Source: Hyphomicrobiaceae bacterium
GTDB lineage: Bacteria; Pseudomonadota; Alphaproteobacteria; Rhizobiales; Hyphomicrobiaceae
DNA: 64,000 bases
NCBI GenBank assembly: GCA_020442165.1
Contig: JAGRKV010000051.1
Coordinates: 1-64,000 of the forward strand
Direction of reading: 5' to 3'
Numbering within the stretch: position 1 is the first letter of the stretch; every line of letters begins with the position of its first letter. Positions 36,715 to 45,694 of the stretch are shown here, piece by piece. Under the pieces are notes generated by a model. That model had not been told where the DNA came from and made no database searches. It saw only the letters and a list, made by a program, of their open reading frames with translations. The position numbers and the translations under genes are program-made.

Positions 36715-37284
36715 CTACGCGTCTGGCGCCGAAGGATGCCCCAATGGCGTATTCCCGACCTGTGCGACCATAACCTTGCCTTCATTCGAGCGCAGACGGA
36801 TCTTGGGGCCGAAATTGGCAAACTGTTTCTCGGTCAGATGCTTCAGCAACGGGTTGAGCACCTTCATCTCGCCCGCTGCCGTAATGATCCAGGGAATGGT
36901 GCCACTGCGCCATTCCTTTGGTTCGAGCCGTGGCTTGTCGTTCGTCAGATCCGATAAGCGCTGGTCGACCTCTTCCGATACCAGCGCCCAGGTGATCGCT
37001 GCCACGGGCACAACGATGCCCGTGTTTCCCCGTCCCTCGGCGATGGCGAACTGACCGATGGCCAAGGCCGGACCGACGAGGCCCTCAAGGTCGCCGATCG
37101 GGATTTGACGGTGGTCAGGCGAGCGCATAAGGACGGCAACAATGGCGCCAAGCTGCGCGGAAATGGTGCGCGAGCGTTGCGTAGCGCTTTCGAGCGCTTC
37201 CGCCCCATGATCTTCGGGGTGGCCGTGCTCTGTCACGGTTGGGCCGCCCGCACCAGCTGGCGGGTTGGTGGGCGTCTGGCTCAT
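36715..37284 (-). CDS. HlyC-like toxin-activating lysine acyltransferase, divergent
   Basis: The product has 189 residues from ATG 37284. A longer frame to 37590 has no family similarity. HlyC-type enzymes acylate lysines of RTX toxins before type I export. Visible homology runs from L-G-A-I-V-A-V-L-M-R-S-P-D-H-R (His58, the catalytic His position) through G-Q-F-A-I-A and E-W-R-S-G to G-K-V. Where classical HlyC has the second catalytic residue (Asp92 in W-F-I-D-W), this protein reads W-I-I-T-A. The first 35 residues are Pro/Gly/Glu-rich. It sits 87 bases upstream of the exporter gene on the same strand. Confidence 0.75.
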   Translation of the reverse strand: MSQTPTNPPAGAGGPTVTEHGHPEDHGAEALESATQRSRTISAQLGAIVAVLMRSPDHRQIPIGDLEGLVGPALAIGQFAIAEGRGNTGIVVPVAAITWALVSEEVDQRLSDLTNDKPRLEPKEWRSGTIPWIITAAGEMKVLNPLLKHLTEKQFANFGPKIRLRSNEGKVMVAQVGNTPLGHPSAPDA

Positions 37285-37552
37285 TCTTCTTGATTCCGAC
37301 CTGGAGTGTGGCAGTGATGATGCCGACTGGAGCGGCGATATGCATTTCCGGCACTCCGCTTCGTCACTTAGCGAAGCAAAATTAGGTTCAGGATAACTTA
37401 AAAGTCCCGAAAGGTCAGCTGATAGCTGATTGAACTGTAGCGTGTGTTGCCATGCGGTGCCGGCGGCGCGCACGGTTTTGCATACAAGGCGTGCTGCCGC
37501 CGTAGCGGCAGGAGCCTTGCGGGGCCAAATACAGTGGAGTTTTCTTGGTAAA

Positions 37553-38434
37553 ATGTCAGCTCGCCATCCCATCATCACTGTCACCGGCACGGCGGGTGAT
37601 GCAACCGAGGCCGTGCGTGAGACCTTTGCGCATATCTTTGACAGGGAGAGGATCGCGGGTGCCTTTATCGATGGCAGCGGCTTTCACCGTTACGATCGCG
37701 CCGGGATGGAAAAAGCCAGGCGGGAGGCTCAGGCCGCTGGCGACCGCTACTTCAGCCAGTTCGGCCCTGATGCGAACTTGCTGAGCGATCTGGAACAGGC
37801 GCTGGCAGACTACGGCGAGCGCGGGCACTGCCGGTCGCGATCGTATGCGGATACGCCGCAAGCAGCGTCACGGATGGGGTTGGCAGAGGGGACCTTCAGC
37901 ACATGGAAGGAAATCGGAGAGGGTTCGGAACTGCTCGTCTATCAGGGTGTGCATGGAGCGCTGAAGACCAATGACTTCGATATCGCGAAACATGCCGACC
38001 TCAAGATCGGCATAGTGCCCGTCGTCAATCTGGAGTGGATAGAAAAGATCCATCGCGACAATGCACAGCGCGGTACCAGTGCCGGCGACGTGACCGAGAC
38101 GATCCTGCGCCGTATGAGCGACTACGTTTCGACGATCGTGCCGCAGTTCTCGCGCACCGATATCAATTTCCAGCGCGTGCCGGTGGTCGATACCTCCAAT
38201 CCGTTCATTGCACGCTGGGTGCCCTCGGCTGACGAGACGAAGGTGGTGATCCGATTCAGAAATCCGCGCGGCATCGACTTCGCCTATCTGGTGTCCATGA
38301 TTCACGACAGCTACATGTCGCGCGCCAATTCCATCGTGATACCCGGCGGCAAGCTGGACGTTGCCATGCAACTCATTTTGACGCCGATGATCTCGAAACT
38401 GCTTGAGCGCAAGCGCCGGGCGCATCTGCTGTGA
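37553..38434 (+). CDS. prk: phosphoribulokinase homologue with lost catalytic residues
   Basis: The product has 293 residues from ATG 37553, length and colinearity as in the proteobacterial (octameric) PRK. PRK phosphorylates ribulose 5-phosphate. Using the Rhodobacter numbering, to which this sequence aligns without gaps up to position 173: the nucleotide loop G-S-S-G-A-G-T-S is G-T-A-G-D-A-T-E (12-19); the catalytic Asp42 is Ser (G-S-G-F-H-R); Glu131 is Gln (Y-Q-G-V-H-G). Substrate and effector residues His45, Arg49, Lys165, Arg168, Asp169 and Arg173 are kept, and the C-terminal half (N-F-Q-R-V-P-V-V-D-T-S-N-P-F-I-A) is nearly invariant. No RuBisCO or other Calvin gene is near. The stop overlaps the hrpB start (GTGA). 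The kinase activity is probably gone; a sensory or structural role is inference. Confidence 0.9.
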   Translation: MSARHPIITVTGTAGDATEAVRETFAHIFDRERIAGAFIDGSGFHRYDRAGMEKARREAQAAGDRYFSQFGPDANLLSDLEQALADYGERGHCRSRSYADTPQAASRMGLAEGTFSTWKEIGEGSELLVYQGVHGALKTNDFDIAKHADLKIGIVPVVNLEWIEKIHRDNAQRGTSAGDVTETILRRMSDYVSTIVPQFSRTDINFQRVPVVDTSNPFIARWVPSADETKVVIRFRNPRGIDFAYLVSMIHDSYMSRANSIVIPGGKLDVAMQLILTPMISKLLERKRRAHLL

Positions 38435-40962
38435 GCGGCAGCGGTTGCACGCAACTGCCGTTGCCGATCGAGGCGGTTCTGGGGGCACTTGGCGAGGCGC
38501 TTGTTTATGGTTCCAATGCTGTGCTGATCGCGCCACCTGGGGCGGGCAAGACCACGCGCGTTCCACTGGCCCTTTTGGATGCTCCGTGGCGCGGTGATGG
38601 GCGGATTCTGGTTCTGGAGCCCCGGCGCATCGCGGCGCGGGCGGCAGCCGAACGCATGGCGCAGATGCTTGGCGAGCGCGTGGGGGAGCGCGTTGGCCTG
38701 CGTGCAAGGCTCGCATCGCGTATCGGGCCCAGGACGCGCGTCGAAGTCGTTACCGAGGGTGTGTTCACGCGCATGATCCTCGACGACCCGGAGCTTGGCG
38801 ACGTTGCCTGCGTGGTATTCGACGAGTTTCACGAACGGTCGCTCGATGCCGACTTCGGGCTTGCGCTGGCGCTCGACACGCAAGCGGCGCTGCGGCCTGA
38901 ACTCAAGATCCTCGTCATGTCGGCAACGCTGGAAGGTGGGCGGGTTGCCGGGCTGCTTGGCGGCTCCGCGGTGATCGAAAGCGAGGGGCGCAGCTTCCCG
39001 ATCGAGACAAGGTATGTGGGGCGCGATCCGGCGCGGCGGATCGAGGACCTGATGACGGACGTCATCGTGCGCGCGCTGGGAGCGGAGCGCGGATCGATAC
39101 TCGCATTTCTGCCAGGACAGGGCGAAATCCGGCGGGTGGAGGAGCGGCTTGCAGAGCGGATCAACGATCCTTCCGTGGTGGTGGCGCCGCTATTTGGTGC
39201 GATGGATCCGGCGGCGCAGGACCGGGCGATCGCAGTTGCGCCATCGGGAAAGCGCAAGGTGGTTCTGGCGACATCGATCGCGGAGACATCGCTCACCATC
39301 GAAGGTGTTCGTGTGGTCGTGGACTGCGGGCTGTCGCGGGTGCCGCGTTTTGAGCCGGACATGGGCGTTACGCGGCTCGAAACAGTGAAAGCGTCGCGCG
39401 CTTCGTTGGATCAACGCCGCGGGCGCTCCGGCCGGACAGAACCTGGGGTCTGCTACAGGCTTTGGGACGAACCACAGACGCAAAGCTTGCTCGCATTTGC
39501 GTCGCCCGAAATCCAGTCGGCCGATCTCGCCGGTTTGGTGCTTGATTGCGCGGCCTGGGGCGTCGCCGACCCGCGCACGCTGGCGTGGCTTGATGCGCCG
39601 CCGAATGGCGCGCTGATGGCTGCTCGCGAGGAACTCGCCGCATTGGGCGCCCTTGATGGTGACGGACGGATCACGGCGCACGGAAAGGTGCTGCGCAATC
39701 TGCCGCTGCCGCCGCGGATTGCGGCGATGCTGATTGCTTCTGCGGCACATGGCGACGATGCGGTAGGGGATGCGGCGCTGATCGCTGCTTTGCTGGTGGA
39801 GCGCGGGCTTGGTAGCAATGACACCAACATCGCGCGGCGGCTTGAGGCATTCCGGCGCGATAGATCGCGCAAGGCCCAGGACATGAAGCGTCTGGCGGAA
39901 GGGTGGGCGCGGCTCGTCAAGCATCACTATGCAAGTGAAGCCGGAAGCCGGGGGCAGGCCGATGTCGCCGGCGTGCCGGGCGGGACGGCGCCATCCGTGG
40001 TCGTTCGGTGTCTTGCGGCTGCTTATCCTGAGCGCATCGCCAAGGCGCGGGGGGCGGCTGGGCAATTCCTCCTGGCCAATGGTCGCGCAGCTGCGATCGA
40101 TGCCACGGATGAGCTGGCGCGAGCACCTTATCTGGTGGTGGCCGAGATGCAGGGGGCGGCAGCCCGAACGCGCATCCTCTTGGCTGCGCCTGCCAGCGAG
40201 CCAGACATTCTTTCGCTCGCGGGTGATCGTGTCGTGGAGCGCGACGAGTGTTTCTTTGATGCTGGTTCAGGTGCGGTGAGGGCGCGGCGGATGCGCCGTC
40301 TCGATGCGTTGGTGCTTTCCGCCGAGGCGCGCGGGCTCGTGGCTGGTGATGAGGTTGCGGCGATTCTGGCTGATGGTGTGTCCAAGCTCGGGATTGACCG
40401 GCTGCCGTGGTCGAAGGTGCAATTGCAGCGACGCGATCGCGTCGCGTTCTTGAGGTCGGCCGAGGGGGATGAGTGGCCGGATCTTTCCGATGAGGCGCTC
40501 AGCCGGAGTGCGCAAGTGTGGCTGGCGCCGTTCCTGAGCGGCAAGACGCGCGTTGCGGAGATCACCGCAGCTGATCTCGGCAACGCTCTTGATGCCCTGC
40601 TGCCCTACAGCCTCAGTCGCCGGCTCGAAGCCGAAGCTCCGACCCATTTCGAAGCCCCAACCGGTCATCGGCATCCCATCGATTACGAGGGGGCGGGCGC
40701 GCCACGGCTGTCGATCCGGGTGCAGGAACTGTTCGGGCTTCGGGAGCATCCCGCAATCGCGGGCGGCCGGTTGCCGCTGACGCTGGAACTGCTTTCGCCT
40801 GCGCAACGGCCCATACAGGTGACGCGCGACCTGCCTGGGTTCTGGGTGGGGTCGTGGGCGGGTGTGCGGGCGGACATGCGCGGGCGCTACCCCAAGCACC
40901 TCTGGCCTGAAGATCCCGCCAGTGCACTGCCGACTGCGCGGGCCAAGCCCCGCGGGTCGTGA
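38431..40962 (+). CDS. hrpB: ATP-dependent helicase HrpB
   Basis: The product has 843 residues from GTG 38431, coupled to the prk stop. It is a DEAH-type helicase: Walker A A-P-P-G-A-G-K-T-T (34-42), D-E-F-H (131-134), S-A-T motif III, Q-R-R-G-R-S-G-R motif VI, then the HA2 and the HrpB-specific C-terminal domains ending H-L-W-P-E-D-P. Length is normal. HrpB is a common proteobacterial RNA-type helicase of poorly known role. It shares a transcript with prk, probably by chance of arrangement. Confidence 0.93.
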   Translation: MSGSGCTQLPLPIEAVLGALGEALVYGSNAVLIAPPGAGKTTRVPLALLDAPWRGDGRILVLEPRRIAARAAAERMAQMLGERVGERVGLRARLASRIGPRTRVEVVTEGVFTRMILDDPELGDVACVVFDEFHERSLDADFGLALALDTQAALRPELKILVMSATLEGGRVAGLLGGSAVIESEGRSFPIETRYVGRDPARRIEDLMTDVIVRALGAERGSILAFLPGQGEIRRVEERLAERINDPSVVVAPLFGAMDPAAQDRAIAVAPSGKRKVVLATSIAETSLTIEGVRVVVDCGLSRVPRFEPDMGVTRLETVKASRASLDQRRGRSGRTEPGVCYRLWDEPQTQSLLAFASPEIQSADLAGLVLDCAAWGVADPRTLAWLDAPPNGALMAAREELAALGALDGDGRITAHGKVLRNLPLPPRIAAMLIASAAHGDDAVGDAALIAALLVERGLGSNDTNIARRLEAFRRDRSRKAQDMKRLAEGWARLVKHHYASEAGSRGQADVAGVPGGTAPSVVVRCLAAAYPERIAKARGAAGQFLLANGRAAAIDATDELARAPYLVVAEMQGAAARTRILLAAPASEPDILSLAGDRVVERDECFFDAGSGAVRARRMRRLDALVLSAEARGLVAGDEVAAILADGVSKLGIDRLPWSKVQLQRRDRVAFLRSAEGDEWPDLSDEALSRSAQVWLAPFLSGKTRVAEITAADLGNALDALLPYSLSRRLEAEAPTHFEAPTGHRHPIDYEGAGAPRLSIRVQELFGLREHPAIAGGRLPLTLELLSPAQRPIQVTRDLPGFWVGSWAGVRADMRGRYPKHLWPEDPASALPTARAKPRGS

Positions 40963-41077
40963 CGTCCTGTGAAACCATGCTATCAACTCGAAATGGTGCC
41001 TAGCGGCGCATGCTGGACGAGAGCACTTCCGTTTTCTTGGCCGGTTACCATCCCGTCGATTTCCCAGGAAACCACAG

Positions 41078-42271
41078 ATGCCATCCGATATGCCCAAGCC
41101 GACCTTTCACTGGGACGATCCGTTCCTGCTTGACGAACAGCTCAGCGACGAAGAACGCATGATCGCGGAAACGGCGCGGCGGTTTGCACAAGAGCAGCTC
41201 AAGCCGCGTGTGCGGGATGCCTTCCGCAATGAGAAGACTGATCCGGCAATCTTTCGCGAGATGGGCGCTCTGGGACTTCTGGGCGCGACCATTCCGGAAG
41301 AGTATGGCGGGGCGGGCCTCAACTATGTCAGCTACGGGCTCATCGCGCGCGAGGTCGAGCGGGTGGATTCGGGTTACCGCTCGATGATGAGCGTGCAATC
41401 CTCGCTCGTGATGCTGCCGATATTCACCTTCGGCAGCGAAGAGCAGAAGCGGAAATACCTGCCTGGGCTGGCGTCGGGCGAACTGATCGGGTGTTTCGGT
41501 TTGACCGAGCCCAACCACGGGTCTGATCCTGGCGGCATGGCCACTCGGGCACGTAAGACTGCGGGTGGCTATAGGCTCACAGGCAGCAAGACCTGGATCT
41601 CCAATGCGCCGATCGCCGATGTGTTCGTCGTGTGGGCGAAGACCGAAGACGATGTCATTCGCGGATTTGTCCTGGAGAAGGGCGCAAAGGGGTTAACGGC
41701 GCCTGCTCTGCACGGCAAGATCGGGCTCAGGGCATCGATTACAGGTGAAGTGGTGATGGATGACGTCGAGGTTGGCGAAGATGCCTTGCTGCCCGGTGCC
41801 AAGGGCCTCAAAGGGCCGTTCACGTGTCTCAATTCAGCGCGCTATGGAATTTCGTGGGGCGCCCTTGGAGCGGCCGAGGACTGCTTTCACATTGCGCGTC
41901 AATATGTGCTCGACCGGTTGCAATTCGGGCGTCCTCTCGCGGCCAATCAGCTCGTTCAACGCAAGCTCGCCGATATGATGACGGACATCAGCTTAGGGCT
42001 GCAGGGCTGCCTGCGCCTGGGGCGGATGAAGGACGAAGGCACGGCTTCACCTGAAGTCACGTCGATCGTCAAGCGCAACTCGTGTGGCAAGTCGCTCGAT
42101 ATCGCGCGGCAGGCTCGCGACATGCTCGGCGGCAACGGCATCTCGGATGAGTACGACGTGATGCGGCACATGGTGAACCTCGAAGCGGTCAACACCTACG
42201 AGGGTACGCACGACATACATGCGCTGATCCTGGGGCGGGCTATCACCGGGCTGCCAGCTTTCGCCAATTGA
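41078..42271 (+). CDS. gcdH: glutaryl-CoA dehydrogenase (acyl-CoA dehydrogenase family)
   Basis: The product has 397 residues. The FAD enzyme oxidises and decarboxylates glutaryl-CoA to crotonyl-CoA. The N-terminal domain begins [12 protein letters not shown], typical of GcdH. It has [21 protein letters not shown] and the catalytic Glu in [10 protein letters not shown] (about 375). It stands alone between hrpB and the convergent quinoprotein genes. The usual neighbour, a CaiB-type CoA transferase, is not present. Confidence 0.92.
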   Translation: MPSDMPKPTFHWDDPFLLDEQLSDEERMIAETARRFAQEQLKPRVRDAFRNEKTDPAIFREMGALGLLGATIPEEYGGAGLNYVSYGLIAREVERVDSGYRSMMSVQSSLVMLPIFTFGSEEQKRKYLPGLASGELIGCFGLTEPNHGSDPGGMATRARKTAGGYRLTGSKTWISNAPIADVFVVWAKTEDDVIRGFVLEKGAKGLTAPALHGKIGLRASITGEVVMDDVEVGEDALLPGAKGLKGPFTCLNSARYGISWGALGAAEDCFHIARQYVLDRLQFGRPLAANQLVQRKLADMMTDISLGLQGCLRLGRMKDEGTASPEVTSIVKRNSCGKSLDIARQARDMLGGNGISDEYDVMRHMVNLEAVNTYEGTHDIHALILGRAITGLPAFAN

Positions 42272-42305
42272 GATGAGGCGTGCGCGCGTAGTTGCGTTGC
42301 GCGTT

Positions 42306-42944
42306 TTACTTGTGCCCGAGGGCAACATCCACTGGCACGGGATCAACTGGCACCAGCTTGCGGTCGAAATCGGTCCAGCCGTTGGTGCCTTCCGGAAACC
42401 AATAGAGGCGTGTGTAGCCCAGGGTTGCGGCTCGCTTGATCGCGTTCCACGACATCCAGCAGTCGGCATAGCAGAACAGCACCACCGGCCGGTCGAGGTT
42501 GCCTGCCGTCAGACGGTGCATTTCAGTGCGGTAGTAGCGTTCAAGCGGTGCATCGAGTATGCCGCGACCGACTTCGGGCAGCCAGACCGCACCTGGCAGG
42601 CTCGTGTGGTTATTGCTGTTGCGCCATCTGCCGGTGACGGGATCGTATCCCGCGCCGACAATCGGCGAGACATCAATCAGTACGGCATTTTCCTCGGCGA
42701 GAAGCTTGTCGATCTGGTCGATCCAGACGCGCTGGCCGGCGGGCGGAGATTCTGGGACGGCGGCCTGGTAGCGTTCAATGCGATAGCCGGTTACGGGATC
42801 GAAATGGGGCTCAGTCGCCATGCCGCACGGCGCAAGGAATGCTGCTGTAACACACACCGAAACAATTGCCGCAACACGGGCCGCGATGATCTGGCGCCAG
42901 CGATAATGTGGGCGGCGCCACAGGTGTCTGGCGATCGGGATCAT
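42306..42944 (-). CDS. rhodanese-like protein of PQQ-dependent oxidation (CXXCW-motif family)
   Basis: The product has 212 residues from ATG 42944, overlapping the beta-propeller stop by four bases (ATGA). A basic N-terminus and one hydrophobic segment (about 20-40) suggest export. The rhodanese-fold body has D-V-S-P-I-V, L-P-G-A-V-W-L-P and the motif C-Y-A-D-C-W-M-S-W-N-A (about 163-173). This family is named for its association with PQQ enzymes. It is the last gene of a two-gene minus-strand unit divergent from pedF. Confidence 0.88.
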   Translation of the reverse strand: MIPIARHLWRRPHYRWRQIIAARVAAIVSVCVTAAFLAPCGMATEPHFDPVTGYRIERYQAAVPESPPAGQRVWIDQIDKLLAEENAVLIDVSPIVGAGYDPVTGRWRNSNNHTSLPGAVWLPEVGRGILDAPLERYYRTEMHRLTAGNLDRPVVLFCYADCWMSWNAIKRAATLGYTRLYWFPEGTNGWTDFDRKLVPVDPVPVDVALGHK

Positions 42945-43921
42945 GAACTTGGCTTGATGGCTATTCCCCAAGGATAGCGCCCAACGGCGATCGACTTGAC
43001 CGGCTGGAGACGGCGTACGTCGATTACGGTGACATCGTTGGAGACACCATTCGTCGTGAGCAGCATGTCTTCTTCCGGTGTCAGTGCCATGTGCCAAACA
43101 CGCTGACCGACAAGAACGTACTTGATGACCTCGAGTGTTGCCGTATCGATCACGGCGATGCGGTTGGCCGGGCCTAGAGCAATGAAGGCTCGGGTGTTGT
43201 CGCGTGTCAACGTCATGCCGACCGGCTGCACGAGGTCGCCGCGTATGCCGGGAATCGTGAAGTTTAACGTCTTGACGGCTTTTCGGGTTGCCATGTCGAT
43301 GATGGTGACGGTGCCACCGATCTCGGACGTGACCCACAGCTGCTTGCCATCCCGTGTGAATTCGGCATGGCGCGGGCGAGGATCGACCAGAATATTGTCG
43401 ATGACATCGAAAGTCCCGGTGTCGATCAAGTGCGCCATGTTTGTGGTTTCGGACGTCGTCACGGCGATGCGGTTGTCGGGCGAGATCGCCATGCCTTCAG
43501 GCTCAACACCGACATCGACCTGGCGGATCACCTTCCGGCTCTGGGTGTCGATGATCGTAGTTACCGCATTGTCCTCGTTGGCAATGTAGATGCGCCTGTT
43601 GTCAGGGGAGATCGCGAACTGCTCGGGGTCGTCACCCGAGGGCAGGTCGTAGAGATGCTTGTCCGTCGCTGCATCGTAGACCTGCACGGCGTCACTATCG
43701 CTGGCACAAACGTAAAAGAGCTTGTGATCGCGCGAGAAAGTTATGCCACGCGGACGTTGGCCAACGGAGAAGGTGCGCACCACCTTGAGCTGACCCGTAT
43801 CGATCACCGAGATCGTATTGTCCTTTTCATTGGAGACATAGGCTTCGTGCGCGGCGGCGCCCGAGCTTGCTCGGGCCATGGTCAAGCAAAGCGCTGAAAA
43901 GAGGAATATCGTCCTGGGCAT
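42941..43921 (-). CDS. YVTN-type beta-propeller protein associated with PQQ-dependent catabolism
   Basis: The product has 326 residues from ATG 43921; an ATG three codons earlier (43930) is also possible. A signal peptide ends near S-G-A-A-A-H. About seven repeats follow the pattern D-T-x-x-x-x-V-I-x-x-V-x-V-G-x-x-P-x-G-x-A (for example V-R-T-F-S-V-G-Q-R-P-R-G, V-D-V-G-V-E-P-E-G-M-A-I). It is periplasmic and probably helps in electron relay or in maturing the quinoprotein. It is expressed divergently from pedF, so the 43.93-44.22 kb gap controls both. Confidence 0.88.
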   Translation of the reverse strand: MPRTIFLFSALCLTMARASSGAAAHEAYVSNEKDNTISVIDTGQLKVVRTFSVGQRPRGITFSRDHKLFYVCASDSDAVQVYDAATDKHLYDLPSGDDPEQFAISPDNRRIYIANEDNAVTTIIDTQSRKVIRQVDVGVEPEGMAISPDNRIAVTTSETTNMAHLIDTGTFDVIDNILVDPRPRHAEFTRDGKQLWVTSEIGGTVTIIDMATRKAVKTLNFTIPGIRGDLVQPVGMTLTRDNTRAFIALGPANRIAVIDTATLEVIKYVLVGQRVWHMALTPEEDMLLTTNGVSNDVTVIDVRRLQPVKSIAVGRYPWGIAIKPSS

Positions 43922-44035
43922 GGCCAGCATGATCGACCTTGTTGTTCCTCTCGCTCAGGCCGGACGAACAGTTAATGGCCTGGCGGGCGTTCGCTGGCGG
44001 GGCCGATGCTAGGTGGGCGTCGCCATGGCCTGAAC

Positions 44036-44049
44036 TGTACTATGGTACA
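44036..44049. promoter_or_regulatory. inverted repeat in the divergent quinoprotein promoter region
   Basis: TGTAC-TATG-GTACA has two perfect five-base arms. It lies 115 bases upstream of the beta-propeller gene and 176 bases upstream of pedF. It could bind a dimeric regulator. Short enough to be chance. Confidence 0.3.
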
Positions 44050-44131
44050 ATGTAACGCTAATCGCCCGAGTTTACATGCGTGCCGGTGGCCGGTTGACAG
44101 CCTGTGCCGCGAGCGATTGCACGTTCTCTGC

Positions 44132-44144
44132 ACTATTTGGCAAT
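44132..44144 (+). promoter_or_regulatory. shared 13-bp box upstream of pedF
   Basis: ACTATTTGGCAAT begins 93 bases before the pedF start. The identical 13-mer occurs upstream of the alcohol dehydrogenase gene at 47842-47854. It is AT-rich in a GC-rich gap and is a likely site for the AgmR/ExaE-type regulator at 49961-50623, or a promoter element. Confidence 0.6.
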
Positions 44145-44224
44145 GTTGTGGGGCGCCTCGCCTCGCTTATGGTGGCGGCAATCAGAAGAACAAGCCCAGC
44201 TCGATGGAAACGCGGAGTGCCTCG

Positions 44225-44656
44225 ATGATCCCGACACGTTTTCCCGTCGCCCTAGTTGCAGCTGCCGCCATCATTGGTGTGGGTGCAGCAACGGTCCACG
44301 CGCACGGCGATGTGACGCCGCAACCTGTCGATACAACCGGTCTCAAGCCCATTGGGGAAGAATGGCTTGAGAAGAACCCCTACAGCGGTAATGATCTGGC
44401 CATCAAGATCGGCTCTTCTGGCTACAATCAGAATTGTGCCCGTTGTCATGGCCTGGAAGTTATCTCTGGCGGCTTGGCTCCGGATCTTCGTTACCTGGAA
44501 AAGGGCGAAACGGGCGATGAGTGGTTCATCCAGCGCATTCGTCACGGTGCGACGATCAACGGTGTCACCAAGATGCCGGCATTCGAGGGCACGCTGAGCC
44601 AGGAGGCCATGTGGGCCATTCGCGCATACGTCGAGTCCAAGCACGACGACAGCTAG
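44225..44656 (+). CDS. pedF: cytochrome c-550 PedF-type electron acceptor
   Basis: The product has 143 residues from ATG 44225; ATG 44204 in the same frame is possible. The signal peptide ends at V-H-A-H. A single class I heme site is C-A-R-C-H (71-75), preceded by Y-N-Q-N, with an axial Met in T-K-M-P-A-F-E-G. The G-E-E-W-x-x-x-N-P-Y start and the R-x-V-E-S-K-H end match PedF. It accepts electrons from the PQQ alcohol dehydrogenase in the periplasm. The solute-binding-like gene follows 53 bases later. Confidence 0.92.
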   Translation: MIPTRFPVALVAAAAIIGVGAATVHAHGDVTPQPVDTTGLKPIGEEWLEKNPYSGNDLAIKIGSSGYNQNCARCHGLEVISGGLAPDLRYLEKGETGDEWFIQRIRHGATINGVTKMPAFEGTLSQEAMWAIRAYVESKHDDS

Positions 44657-44709
44657 GCAGAGCGGTGCCTTATACCCTACGCAAGCTCGGGTCCCCCGGT
44701 GAGCGTCAC

Positions 44710-45585
44710 TTGCGGGCGAGGTTCGTCGAGAGTCTCGCTCCGCTCGTGTTTTGGTGCGTTGTTGTTGCGTCCCTTTGCGGCTTGCCGAGCACTGCTGTGC
44801 AAGCCCGCCCCCTCGACGACGTCAAAGCCAGCGGTGTTCTGCGCGTCATCGTCTACGAATTCAATCAGCCATATTCGTGGACGGATGAAGACGGCTCGGT
44901 GAAGGGTATCGATGCGGATATCGGACGAGCCATAGCGGCAAAGCTCAATCTAAAGGCCGACATCATCGCACGCATCGCCGGCGAGGAAGCTGACGATGAT
45001 CTTCGCTCCAACATCTGGCAGGGGCCGCGAACGGGCGGTCCGGTTGGCGACTTCATGATGCACGTTCCGATGGAAAGGGCGTTCGTCGCGCGCAACAACC
45101 TCGTTGCCATCTCGAATGCCTACCATCACGAAAAGGTCGTGCTGGCCGTGCATCCCGAAATGGTGGATCCCGAAAAGCAGCTTTCCGCATTCCGCTCTGC
45201 CAAGCTGGCGGTACAGTTTGCGACGGCGGCGCACTATTTCATCATGTTCGCTGACGAGCAGGCCTACAAGGCGAACGTGCAGCCATTCGTGAAGTTCAAG
45301 GACGCTGCCGCAAGTTTCATGGCGCGCGAGACGGCGGGGCTGCTGGGACCACGAACCGGAATCGAGGCGGCGCTGGGCGACAAGCTTACGAGCGTGCGAA
45401 TTGTCGAGCCGAAATTTGATACCGAACTGCGCATGGCCTGGTCGATTGGGACCGCCGTCAAGGAGGACAGCCGCGACACCGGCTATGCGATCGGCAACAT
45501 CCTGCGCGAAATGGAAGCCAGCGGGGAACTCGGCAAGATTTTTGCGAAATACGGGACAAAGCGGGTGGCGCCGCCGGTTCCTTGA
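44710..45585 (+). CDS. solute-binding-like protein of quinoprotein dehydrogenases (XoxJ/MoxJ-like)
   Basis: The product has 291 residues from TTG 44710, preceded by GGTGAGCG. No ATG or GTG gives a better start without losing the signal peptide (hydrophobic 10-27, ending V-Q-A). The SBP_bac_3 fold has L-R-V-I-V-Y-E-F-N-Q-P-Y-S and G-I-D-A-D-I-G-R-A-I-A. In methanol dehydrogenase clusters such proteins bind the dehydrogenase and help its activation, rather than serve a transporter. No permease genes are present here, which supports that reading. Confidence 0.8.
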   Translation: MRARFVESLAPLVFWCVVVASLCGLPSTAVQARPLDDVKASGVLRVIVYEFNQPYSWTDEDGSVKGIDADIGRAIAAKLNLKADIIARIAGEEADDDLRSNIWQGPRTGGPVGDFMMHVPMERAFVARNNLVAISNAYHHEKVVLAVHPEMVDPEKQLSAFRSAKLAVQFATAAHYFIMFADEQAYKANVQPFVKFKDAAASFMARETAGLLGPRTGIEAALGDKLTSVRIVEPKFDTELRMAWSIGTAVKEDSRDTGYAIGNILREMEASGELGKIFAKYGTKRVAPPVP

Positions 45586-45694
45586 ACCGCTTCGGGTTGC
45601 GAATGCCGAGACCGGATGATCCCGTATTGGTCAGGGCGAGCCTGGGCGTGGTAGGCTTTAATCCGCCCTGTGGCTGGCGAAACGTGAGGCTGGG

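Noticed and set aside
33501..37284. A secreted RTX toxin gene beside the type I secretion genes
   Set aside because: No glycine- and aspartate-rich nonapeptide repeats are found on either strand in the region.
37553..38434. Part of a Calvin-cycle operon
   Set aside because: No RuBisCO, fructose bisphosphatase or CbbR gene is nearby and the catalytic residues are lost.
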